NCBI GenBank assembly: GCA_032716605.1
Contig: CM064509.1
Span: 37,791,921 to 37,855,920, forward strand
DNA from: Paralithodes platypus
Taxonomy: Eukaryota > Arthropoda > Malacostraca > Decapoda > Lithodidae
Length of the DNA stretch: 64,000 nt
Direction of reading: 5' to 3'
This document shows positions 55,101-62,799 of the stretch, one piece after another. The position numbers and the translations under genes are program-made. Below the pieces are notes generated by a model that was not told where the DNA came from, ran no database searches, and worked only from the letters and a program-made list of their open reading frames with translations. The stretch's first letter is position 1. Each line of letters opens with the position of its first letter.

Positions 55101-57041
55101 AGTTCTTTAGCTGGATTTTACATACTGCCTGATGACCCTGGCAATAAACTGGGAGCAAACTATATTCAGAATTCAAGTTTAAGAGATAATTCAGCAGTTG
55201 ATACAACATTGGCTACACGGTCACACACCCTGAGCTCCAACTCTCAACCTAACGGGGCTGTTCGGCCAGGCAGCTTATGGAACAACAACTCTCAACCTGT
55301 TGATTATTATAATGGCACTAGAGGACAAAATTCTTCATCGGATCATAAAGTAGGTATTAACATCCATACCAAAACTTATGTCTGTACTATAGAGCAGATT
55401 AGCATATCCGTCCCTTCTAAACCTGAAACATTAAGGAATGTAAGTGGACCTCTAAAGAAGCGGAAAGTTATACCTGATAAGGACAACAGTGCTGCAGCCA
55501 CACATGATGGTAGAATGTCAAATGTGCATACCTCAAATTCAGACTTACCAATAGTTCCCCCTGTACCCACACTGTTATTCGTGCCTCTAGTTGGTGTTCC
55601 TGCAAAACGGGATAACTATGGGGCTGTTCGGGCAGGCACCTTAGGGAACGACAACAACTATGGGGCCACTTTGAGTACTCTGCAGCAGGATGAAGCCTCG
55701 CGTGCGTCCCAGGAAAATGGCTCTAGTTTGGTTAGTTCATCTCCATCTTCTGAACCATCTTGTAAATCACTAGATGGCAACAACATTTTGACCCCCCCTA
55801 CCTCTAAGCTTCATCTGACTAATAACCTGAGATCTTGTGATGTTGATATTAAAGATAAATGTCCCAATATTGAATCTGAAGTGTTACCTCCTTTAAGTAG
55901 TATGGCGGTCAAAAGCTTGAAGGACTCCAAACAACTTGCCTGCGATAATAAGGAACAATTACAACATCCTTGTGAAACATCAGAATCCAGAAAGAGTTTG
56001 GATGCATTAAAGCGTTTTAGAAAGACTGAGAACTTGGAGAAAAATCAAACCAGCTTAAATGATGCAACAAATAAGAACACGTCCACAACACTTAAACAAG
56101 GAAATATAAGTAATGGAATCCTTCAAATTGCAGTAGATAATGGTCATCATGAATTGACATCTCCAGAAGCTCACAATAGAAATCTTAACATTCCCATACC
56201 TACAAAGGATGAAGATATTTTGCATCAAGCCCTGAAAGCTGACCTGTTTGATGTCGTTAAATGCGAGAATGAGGAATTGTATGCTTGGCCAGAAATTGAA
56301 GAGGTTTCTCCACTGAGGCCTAAGCTGCAACCTCAATTCGTTGTACAGCAGAATGAGAAAAATCTTGAAAGTACTAACTCTGAAACACAACCACTTACCA
56401 CTGCTCTGGTGTGGGCAAATAGAATTTATTCATCAAAGCAACAAAGGAAGCTACTAGACATCAATAATTGTGATGAGGATGGTAAGGAAGTATCGGAAAC
56501 TTGGTGCTCCGAAGATGATGAGAAGGTATCGGAAACTTGGTGCTCCAAAAATAATAAAAAGGTATCGGAAACTTGGTGCTCTGAAGATAAGAAGGTATCG
56601 GAAACTTGGTGCTCTGAAGATGCTAAGAAGGTATCGGAAACTTGGTGCTCCGAAGATAAGAAGGTATCGGAAACTTGGTGCTCCGAAGATGATAAGAAGG
56701 TATCGGAAACTTGGTGCTCCGACGATGCTAAGAAGGTATCGGAAACTTGGTGCTCCGACGATGCTAAGAAGGTATCGGAAACTTGGTGCTCAGACGATGC
56801 TAAGAAGGTATCGGAAACTTGGTGCCCCGAAGATAATAATATATCGGAAACTTTCTGCAAGAGCACCAAGAACGAAGAAAGCTCTACTGTAAATTCCTTG
56901 CCGTTTGAGAATGCCAAACCCGACACGGATGATGATATTGAAGACGAGGACCTCCATGACTTGGGTGATAAATCTGATCTGGAAGTACTGGACGACCATT
57001 CCTTATCCCCCGCTGAGAGTCTTGATGGATGGGTAAGCTAG
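49185..57041 (+). CDS. giant single-exon ORF, repeat-rich, nested in intron 2
   Basis: 2618 codons with no intron. The start is ATG 49185 (A at -3); six codons upstream in frame are open from a TTG only. I recognise no enzymatic or DNA-binding domain. Residues 13-60 contain two similar helical motifs (YVEQEL 22-27, FLEQEL 51-56). Basic nuclear-localisation-like clusters are at 348-364 (KRRRN..RKRK..KK) and 2089-2095 (PLKKRKV, close to the SV40 type). 606-1105 is an NLST..SSPT tandem repeat; 1151-1255 VYSSPLP repeats; 1421-1510 Trp-rich (repeated WP); 2436-2558 VSETWC repeats; 2580-2605 strongly acidic. The composition suggests a disordered nuclear protein. It ends ..SLDGWVS-stop, but TGG|GTAAGC at 57033 is a good phase-0 donor, so the exon may instead splice to exon 3 (59034). 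Function unknown. Confidence 0.85.
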   Translation: MQPTEAVPPNTNVWVEDKMITYVEQELNDMEHTTKSTLNTGLHYSEELLSFLEQELKAFDSGGPKDVLSKSEIIKETPKTPPSKLFLTTCQSLPQVSSTNRCCRRNLDLDFKHSYPSLSFTTPVVYRGKRIGSCGGGGLIRDHHHQSSSNYVGSSESEERDSTTRLKQNTGDIGLAGRSLINRNMTVVEGTEHSKGIGKSDRIMRDGTSVDTVKGIGVYEAVMKRSNGSETLTGDVGVSTNFVKRNGVSSAQGSELMKRGVRGNERLLCLKDLENSPKRSQPFCGTLTKPQHNVKHTPARKESTNVQITLPLSLETAINAIDGIEKNPEKKYLLVPQNDTSKPIVSQKRRRNSEKVRKRKPGKKTHLDFGSTSLEIENKWVKISNKNKLQWQQGGNEYTELTLAVPKPKHTTPHRAGNLKHPNKVNNAENKICNRNKLKPIIPPVINAEDKICNKSKPKHITPPQLPNVSALSEKGSVLHSQKGNLTTPPNIKLPSNQQLLWHTSSGYHQPQSTHEGLHTSSGYHQPQSTREKPSISTRVNLETAADRDSPVYLESVKPEQHYYKSTSQSTCFSTTSPSTRIDQTRDSSRSTLQSFATGLSKTSSTNLSTVHSPTNLSTKQFSTSLSTLHCSPTNLSTKQSSPTNLSTLHSSTTNLSTQQSSATNLSTLNSSSTNLSTIHSSPTNLSTKQSSPTNLSTIHSSPTNVSTIHSSPNNLSTLHSSTTNLSTKQSSPTNLSTIHSSPTNLSTIHSSPTNLSTKQSSPTNLSTLQSSPTNLSTKQSSPTNHSTIHSSPTNLSTKQSSPTNHSTIHSSPTNLSTKQSSPTNLSTIHSSPPHLSSKQSSPTNLSTLHSSSTTNFSTMFGYPKTNSIMHSTTSPSTVHSSTSALPTMYYSPISLSTTHSSPTSNSTNLSNTSFSPTDLSITHSSTDLSTSHSPTNLSTSQTPRNLSTMLSSPTNFPIMQSSPTNFPIMHSSPTHLSTMHSSPTNLSNIHSPPTNLPTIYSSPTNLSTIHSPLTNLFPIHSSPTHLSTIHSPPTYLPTLHSPPTYFPTINSPPTYLSILQSPTNFPILNSSPTNITTNSMPFPTNHPIGHSPTGPSTSTPTSIIPSSVYPCMASPSTYPTFATPRSSNYTCSLHPSQVAAHPPAALPAAVYSSPVYSSPLPVYSSPLPVYSSPLPVYSSPLPVYSSPLPVYSSPLPVYSSPLLVYSSPLPVYSSPLPVYSSPLPVYSSPLPVYSSPLPVYSSPLPVYSSPLPVYSSSTSSSSPTFQAACPTNNAEGNLFNLRQQRWGHTSQGTDGTPNRSLTFPPFNTLTSDKHEYLNKCEIVNESAHTNNDNPSCLGSSTANQDKAGNTNFKDHKYILTKQMAELEKNFKFVDTEQKEKSLGDRRCNTGNLPVDSTRINENERMQVSRNLEHEYNKDSGYWPVGWYPDIMDWPYGHNQESVNWHNKQNQTTEDWPAEQNPGCVHMPQEQGQQIQCQSVDQERRNWPSKESQRIENWPDKWKRHHQVWEVEPDNMQMTVQTQTTEQQSNFRVWEKCLDEKNDLLDIQHTLPPVNHVDKEEPRLHCIMTDHSGYFQNHDKLSSEGVTPVKVSQNCSTFDKLGEFKPVKNLKNIVDLYCNSTDFKSAIMRKDPICGIKTVEANEKLFEVQNTEFTKDDVGVAVAPAETRKLEDQHMITTESKVKKLKWNTGGRDTYNSTDNIQVKMMKYENHKTDSHPQSDYSMDFLEELTSSHDKYDQGLPNVPPNENSQPQKGTLKHCLAKSGVFAVIEAKDATLCMDKQNPAQYVVEMKDTMNKKSHNTDSQLKDSMALPAHNDMYTSEVEGSCVMDGIHNINPSLDCSSMKSNLDKEFSQKEVGYTDGMKKTGISKKDSVEYQVFETSKVSEEKCLSITDYSKLKAYQKEALVSSDTNNELSQSPESRLLLKRNYQQMMDGSTQDLTIPAAPGPECNQIQNTQISCRPTFVKPPSLRYASSLAGFYILPDDPGNKLGANYIQNSSLRDNSAVDTTLATRSHTLSSNSQPNGAVRPGSLWNNNSQPVDYYNGTRGQNSSSDHKVGINIHTKTYVCTIEQISISVPSKPETLRNVSGPLKKRKVIPDKDNSAAATHDGRMSNVHTSNSDLPIVPPVPTLLFVPLVGVPAKRDNYGAVRAGTLGNDNNYGATLSTLQQDEASRASQENGSSLVSSSPSSEPSCKSLDGNNILTPPTSKLHLTNNLRSCDVDIKDKCPNIESEVLPPLSSMAVKSLKDSKQLACDNKEQLQHPCETSESRKSLDALKRFRKTENLEKNQTSLNDATNKNTSTTLKQGNISNGILQIAVDNGHHELTSPEAHNRNLNIPIPTKDEDILHQALKADLFDVVKCENEELYAWPEIEEVSPLRPKLQPQFVVQQNEKNLESTNSETQPLTTALVWANRIYSSKQQRKLLDINNCDEDGKEVSETWCSEDDEKVSETWCSKNNKKVSETWCSEDKKVSETWCSEDAKKVSETWCSEDKKVSETWCSEDDKKVSETWCSDDAKKVSETWCSDDAKKVSETWCSDDAKKVSETWCPEDNNISETFCKSTKNEESSTVNSLPFENAKPDTDDDIEDEDLHDLGDKSDLEVLDDHSLSPAESLDGWVS
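51000..52500 (+). repeat. coding minisatellite: ~30-bp units (NLST..SSPT)
   Basis: About 45-50 tandem decapeptide units, mostly NLST(K/I/L)(Q/H)SSPT. Units alternate KQ and IH in several stretches, showing higher-order duplication of 20-residue pairs; the right part is more diverged (NFPIM, YLPTL). Confidence 0.9.
52635..52950 (+). repeat. coding minisatellite: 21-bp units (VYSSPLP)
   Basis: Fourteen consecutive VYSSPLP heptads (one VYSSPLL) preceded by VYSSP and followed by VYSSSTSSSS. DNA units are nearly identical (GTATACTCTTCCCCCTTGCC), indicating recent expansion. Confidence 0.95.
56490..56860 (+). repeat. coding minisatellite: 33-39 bp units (VSETWC)
   Basis: Ten copies of VSETWC followed by five or six charged residues (SEDDKK, SDDAKK, SEDKK) and one degenerate ISETFC. 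GGTATCGGAAACTTGGTGCT is conserved between units. Regular spacing puts one Trp and one Cys in every unit. Confidence 0.95.
57033..57038 (+). promoter_or_regulatory. candidate 5' splice site at the end of the giant ORF
   Basis: GATGG|GTAAGC matches the donor consensus well and is two codons before the TAG. Using it, the last giant-exon codon (TGG) joins ACC at 59034 in phase 0, giving ..[13 protein letters not shown]. Confidence 0.5.
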
Positions 57042-57741
57042 TGCATGCAGTATTGCTAACCCCTTCTGTACCGCAATGTCTTCAATTTTATGCTTGCTAT
57101 TATAATGTAAAACTTGCAAAATAAACAAACCAAAACTTATACGAACACAGCAAAAAGACTATTCTATTCAGTGTAAAAAGGGCCTCCAGCAATTAACAGA
57201 CTTGGAACTACAGTATCTCACTCAACCCTTTTAACTACCACACAGTGGTGATGGGCTGGTCTATCAGAGTGAGAACTGAGCGATCTCTGCCATACCCATA
57301 GCTTACTCTGACTGTTCCTTTTACTTTTATATTTTCTAGATCAAGAGTGACGGCGTCTCTTCCGTGGATTGACCTCCCAATTTACCAAGATTGGAAGCCA
57401 AAGCGTCACATTTTTCCTTTGCCCCTCAACTTTCTCTTGATAATTGCTGAGGGGCACAGGGCCCTGGGTGTGGCTTTGGTTTCCCGGGCGTTTCCGCACC
57501 CTCCTCAGCTCCCCGCCATGGAGTGGCTTCGGTCACCCAGGCTTTATTGTGGTCAGCAGGGAGGGTTCTGTGGGGGCGCTCGGTTATGGCCTTGGCCTTG
57601 CTCGGGGCCTTGGGGCTGTTCGGCCAGGCAGCTTGGGGAACAACAACAACAACTACCACACATCCTTTTTAAATTGTATATAATCGTCTAAAAATAGCTA
57701 GAATATAATTAAAAATACGTCGCCGGTACATAAAGGGTTAA
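57042..57741. mobile_element. MITE family F interrupted by retroposon E
   Basis: Family F runs from AACCCCTTCTGTACCG (57058) to GCCGGTACATAAAGGGTTAA (57741). At 57245-57650 a foreign segment is flanked by the 12-bp duplication AACTACCACACA (57233-57244 and 57651-57662). An AATAAA at 57120-57125 lies in text that recurs at 61826 and so is repeat-derived. Confidence 0.75.
57245..57650 (+). mobile_element. retroposon E with AAC tail and 12-bp target duplication
   Basis: It ends GGCAGCTTGGGGAACAACAACAAC just before the second target copy, the arrangement of a LINE/SINE insertion. Other copies, reversed, are at 19900-20135 and 24885-25105. No intact protein. Confidence 0.75.
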
Positions 57742-57934
57742 GGATATTTAATAGCTATTGGTGGTTGCAGCATGTTTTTCATATCTTTTATTTATTTACT
57801 TTGCTTTTATATTGTCTTGTCCTCGTTTTGGTTTGTTTATTTTGCAAGTTTTAAATTATTATTTATTCTACCAATTCTAGAAGACCTGATCAGTAACAAT
57901 ATACTGTACTGTATAAGAACAATTTAATGCACAT
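57742..57934 (+). other. intron 2 sequence, unassigned
   Basis: AT-rich; nothing recognised. Confidence 0.4.
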
Positions 57935-58146
57935 ACGGTCCCGCTAATAAGTCATGTCCCAGCTGGCATTACGTTTGGCTCGCTCTGTGCTGTATTAATG
58001 TCTGTCAGATGTTGAATAGGGTGGGTAAGTGTAGGAACATGGTTGTAGATTTCACTCGATATGAAGAAATGAAGCTTAGATATGGCCGATACCATTTTTT
58101 TATCAAAATTTACTTGGTGCCGAGACATCACTTATTAGCGCGACTG
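57935..58146 (+). mobile_element. mariner-like MITE, family D
   Basis: CGGTCCCGCTAATAAGTCAT to CACTTATTAGCGCGACTG. Confidence 0.8.
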
Positions 58147-59033
58147 TACAATACCTCTGGCCACAGTCATGTACAATATACCCAAGCAGAGCATGGTTCA
58201 ACCAATATAGATTTTTGTTTTTTTTCACAATAAATAAATCGTTTACATATACAATATAGTTCATTATAGATTTTGCTTATTATTTCTTAAACGATTATAG
58301 CCCTGAATTAAGGTGTATTAACCCGCACCCACTGGAGAATTCAAAGTAGAAGTTCGAAGCTTGCTTTTTTTTTCTCGTGTGAACATGCCTTTAAAATATG
58401 CGAAACTTTGAAGGTACACTCGGATACCATAGTTTCTAGCGCCAAAACACATTCACCTCTATGCATCAGTGTGAAGGCTATTGATGAGGTAGGAATGTGA
58501 CTGTCATTTCTTCGTATGGTGATAACTCGTACTGTCGTCCACATATATGGAGTTAGTAAGTGGAAAATCGCCAAACATAGTGAAATATTCACTCGCTCTG
58601 GGATGACTCCAAACCCTCAGTGCGTCAGCAAGAAAACAGCTACGGATGATAGCTTCATTTCTTTGTAAAGCTTAGAATGGGTAATTTACACCACATACCT
58701 TTTTGGTTCTGATGACCCCTTTCTTCACAGGGTTAGATCGACAGAATCCTTGTGAAATATGCCCACAGTGTGGGCCATCTAGTTATTATCATGCCCGCAG
58801 CACAAGGGTTAAAGCGCCGGTGATGACTAAAGTGCTATTGACGTCAACCTCTGTAATACGAGTACTGTACAGTACTAATGAAATTGCATTCTGGCTAACC
58901 TTAATGTTACTGAATGCAGCTTAATGAGTTTAAAGATACCTTGAATAATTCTTCTAGTACAATGATACCTTAGTTTTTCTGTATTTTAGCTAATGCTAAG
59001 GAATGTTCATCAATTCCATTCCCACCCCCACAG
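58147..59033 (+). other. end of intron 2
   Basis: Mostly unique AT-rich sequence without recognised features; ends in the pyrimidine-rich acceptor CCATTCCCACCCCCACAG at 59033. Confidence 0.6.
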
Positions 59034-59176
59034 ACCCATGCAGACCAGCTGCCGTTCCGTTGCGAGTTCTGCGGTCGTCTATTCAAACACAAGCGGTCGC
59101 GGGACAGACACGTGAAGCTACACACGGGAGACAAGAAGTACAAGTGCTGCCATTGTGACGCTGCTTTCTCCAGGAG
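59034..59176 (+). CDS. Oaz: exon 3: end of finger 1, finger 2, first half of finger 3
   Basis: Reads [13 protein letters not shown], then [19 protein letters not shown] (finger 2, CX2CX12HX3H), then [15 protein letters not shown] (Cys pair of finger 3). The [17 protein letters not shown] sequence is nearly invariant in ZNF423/ZNF521/Oaz proteins and is part of their N-terminal DNA-binding group. Donor AGGAG|GTTAGT at 59177; two bases are left over and completed by exon 4 (AG|C = Ser). Confidence 0.95.
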
Positions 59177-59213
59177 GTTAGTACCACACTTTTATGAGTG
59201 ACTGTATCAACAT

Positions 59214-59248
<35 letters not shown>

Positions 59249-59736
59249 TGGATCCCACACCTCTTTGTAACTTAAAAGGGGCTAGAGCATACAGGCTGTA
59301 AACTTTCATAATCATAATTTACCTTTTACGACATGCAGTAGGATGTGTGGGGCATATTCTTTTTTCCTCCACCATGGATGAAGGCTCCCATGCCCCCTGG
59401 GGGGAAAGGTTGTATAAGAACTGGTGGTTCGAACAGTAGACTCAGGATATAGAGTTCACACCGACCAAAACAGGACAGTTCACCAACTGGTCAAGGACTT
59501 TGTGGTATGACTGTACATTTGCCAAAGCACTAACCTAGGACAAATGCTGTGGAGATCTGACTGTATTTTATCACTGTAAAAGGTTAATGCGTAGTATTAA
59601 TGAGAGTAAATACTGTTCTCCAACTACAGTACAGTCAATATTATAACAGAAGGGTGAACTTAAACACTCATCGGCAAAATATATATAAACTTGTGAAAAG
59701 CTGTTGAAATAACTTAGAAAAGTTGACAGAATTAAT
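59177..59736 (+). other. start of intron 3
   Basis: Poly-T at about 59217-59243. The segment 59244-59410 (CCACACCTCTTTGTAACTT, CCTCCACCATGGATGAAGG) looks like a degenerate repeat but has no second copy in the window. Otherwise unassigned. Confidence 0.5.
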
Positions 59737-60300
59737 ATAAACACCATATGAGGAGGAACACTTTATAAACACCATATGAGGAGGAACACTTTATAAACAC
59801 CATATGAGGAGGAACACTTTATAAACACCATATGAGGAGGAACACTTTATAAACACCATATGAGGAGGAACACTTTATAAACACCATATGAGGAGGAACA
59901 CTTTATAAACACCATATGAGGAGGAACACTTTATAAACACCATATTGAGGAGGAACACTTTATAAACACCATATTGAGGAGGAACACTTTATAAACACCA
60001 TATTGAGGAGGAACACTTTATAAACACCATATGAGGAGGAACACTTTATAAACACCATACGAGGAGGAACACTTTATAAACACCATATGAGGAGGAACAC
60101 TTTATAAACACCATATGAGGAGGAACACTTTATAAACACCATATTGAGGAGGAACACTTTATAAACACCATATGAGGAGGAACACTTTATAAACACCATA
60201 TGAGGAGGAACACTTTATAAACACCATATGAGGAGGAACACTTTATAAACACCATATGAGGAGGAACACTTTATAAACACCATACGAGGAGGAACACTTT
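59737..60300. repeat. 28-bp minisatellite, 20 copies
   Basis: Twenty tandem units containing ACACCATATGAGGAGGAACA, four of them 29 bp because of ATATTGAGG, two with ATACGAGG. The last unit runs without a break into the palindromic element to its right. Confidence 0.95.
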
Positions 60301-60510
60301 ATTGACAACGTTTCGCAGATAGCTTCTTCAGGTCACTAACAGATGCTAGGTCCTATGGCGCTTTAAGTATCCGTCATGACAGGTGGGAGAAGCGGAGAAT
60401 GACGGATACTTAAGGCGTTCAAGGACCTAGCGTCTGTTAGTGACCTGAAGAAGCTATCTGCGAATGTTGTCAATAAAGTGCTCCTCCTCGTATGGTGTTT
60501 ATATTCATTA
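60273..60510. repeat. foldback element whose end founded the minisatellite
   Basis: Arms 60273-60391 and about 60404-60510 are complementary (TCGCAGATAGCTTCTTCAGG and its inverse), with a short centre GACAGGTGGGAGAAGCGGAG. The outer end of each arm is one minisatellite unit (ACACCATACGAGGAGGA). Confidence 0.9.
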
Positions 60511-60637
60511 TGAAGAGCTTTTAATTCTAGTCCCTCATTCACAGCACTTGTACCAGGTTCATGTCTTGCCAACTGAACAGTATGTTAATAAATAGTAGTT
60601 TATTGGTAAATTTTCTATCAAATTGTTGTTCTTCCAG
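60511..60637 (+). other. end of intron 3
   Basis: Unique sequence ending in acceptor TTGTTGTTCTTCCAG. Confidence 0.7.
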
Positions 60638-60902
60638 CGACCACCTGAAGATTCACAAGAAGACCCATGACACGCAGAAGCCGTACCAGTGTAACGTATG
60701 CAACCGCGGGTACAACACGGCCGCGGCTCTGACGGCGCACATGCAGAACCACAAGGCTAAGTTGACCGCGCACACGCTCAACCAACTGCTGAAGGACGCA
60801 CAGGCACCCGGGGACACTCACACGCTCACACACCTACTGAGGGAACCACCGGGAGAGAGTCACGCACACGCTCTTAACAGCTACCTCAAGGATACCCATA
60901 AA
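60638..60902 (+). CDS. Oaz: exon 4: end of finger 3, finger 4, Thr/His-rich linker
   Basis: Completes finger 3 ([11 protein letters not shown], the family-typical SRSDHLKIH) and encodes finger 4 ([25 protein letters not shown]2CX12HX3H). Then comes a linker with three related motifs, [26 protein letters not shown] and [14 protein letters not shown], an amphipathic repeat not known to me from vertebrate homologues. Donor AAA|GTAAGT at 60903, phase 0. Confidence 0.95.
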
Positions 60903-61635
60903 GTAAGTTGGATTCTAATGCATTTTGAATAATACTAAGGAGTAAAAAAAAATAATAATAATTATTATAATAATAATAATAATAATGATAAGGGGTAGGT
61001 TTGCTCTTTTCTTAATTTAACTCCACCCATACAGTTTCAAGGGGTTGGTATTGTTTTATATCAAATAGATTTTTATTCCATGATGTTCCAATTCATCATC
61101 ATCAAATCCGACGCCCTGCTTCCAGAGGAAGCACCTCAAAAGGGATGGCCATGGCAGAAACTGCCTCCAGGATCCCAGACATGCCCCGACTGACCTACTC
61201 CACAGTGCCATTTCCACTAAGTGGATTATGACCATAAACACTGAAGGAGCAGACCCAGAGCATTCCCTCACCCAGATGGCAGTTCCACCACTGTTTTGCT
61301 ATTTGATTTATCCCAGTGGGGCCCTGGCTGGAAGCATGCCAAGCACAGGAATTTTCTGAAGATAGGAACCAGTGGTCCACTGCTCCAAAGTGGTGGGCGG
61401 TGGGGTCGCCGCATCCCTACGCCAGAGAGAGAAAGGCCAACTTGTGCCAGTGGGCCGTGAGAGTGACACTTGGGAACCATGATGTTCCAAAAATGCACAA
61501 ATAGATATCCTCCGCTTAATAATTACTTTATAGACTTATTATTACTTTCATTGATTTCATTAGTTAGGGTTTTTTTTTGTAAATTAATTGGTGAAAACAA
61601 ATTTAAAAAAACTAAGAGGATTTGTGTATAAACAG
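60903..61635 (+). other. intron 4 with (TAA)n and a minus-strand retroposon
   Basis: A TAA/TAATAA tract is at 60945-60990. 61092-61476 is flanked by 14-bp direct repeats CCATGATGTTCCAA (61078-61091, 61477-61490); on the minus strand it ends in (GAT)n, as expected of a retroposed sequence. The intron ends at acceptor TGTATAAACAG (weak pyrimidine tract). Confidence 0.6.
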
Positions 61636-61806
61636 GATCGTCAGTTGGTGAGTCCCCGTGGTGGTGGTGAGGTTGGGTCCGGGTCTTCCCCAGGGGAGCA
61701 TCTGACCGCCTCACCAGTTGGGGAGCAGAGTCCTTCACTGTCTCCTGCTGCATCCTACCGCTGCCCTGTCTGTCACGCACCCTGCAGGAACCACGCACAT
61801 CTACAG
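61636..61806 (+). CDS. Oaz: exon 5: Ser/Gly linker and first half of finger 5
   Basis: 57 codons, phase 0 at both ends. A Ser/Pro/Gly-rich linker, then YRCPVCHAPCRNHAHLQ. The second His pair comes from exon 6. Donor CAG|GTACGG at 61807. The acceptor tract is weak, so regulated skipping is possible; skipping would keep the frame (171 nt). Confidence 0.85.
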
Positions 61807-61944
61807 GTACGGTGGCACTAATTATAATGTAAAACTTGCAAAATAAACAAACCAAAACTGGGACGATACAAGATAAATGCAAAAGAACTAATCAAAATCG
61901 CTATGTGAAAATGACTCTTAATAAAATAATAGAATAATAAAATA

Positions 61945-62144
61945 ATAAGTCATGTCCCAGCTGTCATTACGTTTGGCTTGCTCTGTGCTGTATTAATGTC
62001 TGTCAGATGTTGAATAGGGTGGGTAAGTGTAGGAACATGTTTGAATATTTCACTTGAGATGAAGAAATGAAGCTTAGATATTGCTGATACCAATTATTGA
62101 TCAAAACATACTTGGTGCCGAGACATCACTTATTAGCGTGACTG
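61945..62144 (+). mobile_element. mariner-like MITE, family D (left end lost)
   Basis: ATAAGTCATGTCCCAGCTGT through CACTTATTAGCGTGACTG. Confidence 0.75.
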
Positions 62145-62522
62145 TACACCACTTTACTTCCGGGATAAAATGCAACATAAATCTAAGAAAATAATGCCAA
62201 TTATGAATTATCTTAGATGTTTTATGACAGAAAACATCCTTGAATGTGACGATAGTGCGTTGTTATGTGTGCGATTAGTTTGCTTGGGAAACGGATTAAC
62301 TTGCTCATGTAGTAATGTACACCCTATGTGGTGGATTGTGTTCTTTTATTTCATAACTAACGCTTTAGTAAAATATAATTATGAAATAAAAGAACACAAA
62401 ACCACCACATAGGGTCTACATCACTACATGCGCAATTTTAGGGTTTGCTATATGATTTTTCTATTTAAGATCAGGTTTTCAGGAACGTAACCCTATTGTA
62501 AATATAGAGAGATCTGTATTAG

Positions 62523-62737
62523 TTAACCCATTCAGTACCAGGGACGTCCTTTTCATTATATTCTGGCAACTAGTCGACGATTTTATACAGCTTAGGAAGG
62601 ACCTTTAGCCGTAATAAGGCTTCAAACTATCTCCACCAACCCTTTTAACTACCAGAGATCCTTCCTAAGCTGCATAATATAGTCTAAATACAGCTATAAC
62701 ATATGACAACAGACGTCGCTGGTACTCGAAGGGTTAA
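62523..62737. mobile_element. TTAA-flanked MITE, family F
   Basis: TTAACCCATTCAGTACCAGG to TCGCTGGTACTCGAAGGGTTAA, with inverted CTTAGGAAGGACC / ATCCTTCCTAAGCTGC inside. Confidence 0.85.
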
Positions 62738-62799
62738 TATATGGTCAAGTTACCAATTATGTGGATGTATTAGTAAGCATTTGATGTGTATATTTACAG

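Larger units (their letters stand above)
61807..62799 (+). other. intron 5: MITEs, foldback and repeats
   Basis: 61826-61943 is a dispersed repeat (AAACTTGCAAAATAAACAAA), shared with 57108 and 63248. 61945-62144 is a family D MITE. 62291-62440 is a foldback containing CACCCTATGTGGTGGATTGT, also present inverted at 63340-63410. 62523-62737 is a family F MITE with TTAA ends. The acceptor is GTGTATATTTACAG. Confidence 0.75.

Noticed and set aside
57120..57125. AATAAA as the polyadenylation signal of the giant ORF
   Set aside because: Not excluded, but the surrounding text recurs at 61826 as a dispersed repeat, so it is weak evidence for a gene end.
59737..60300. Regular short repeats resembling a CRISPR array
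   Set aside because: Units are directly contiguous with no spacers, and the context is a eukaryotic intron.
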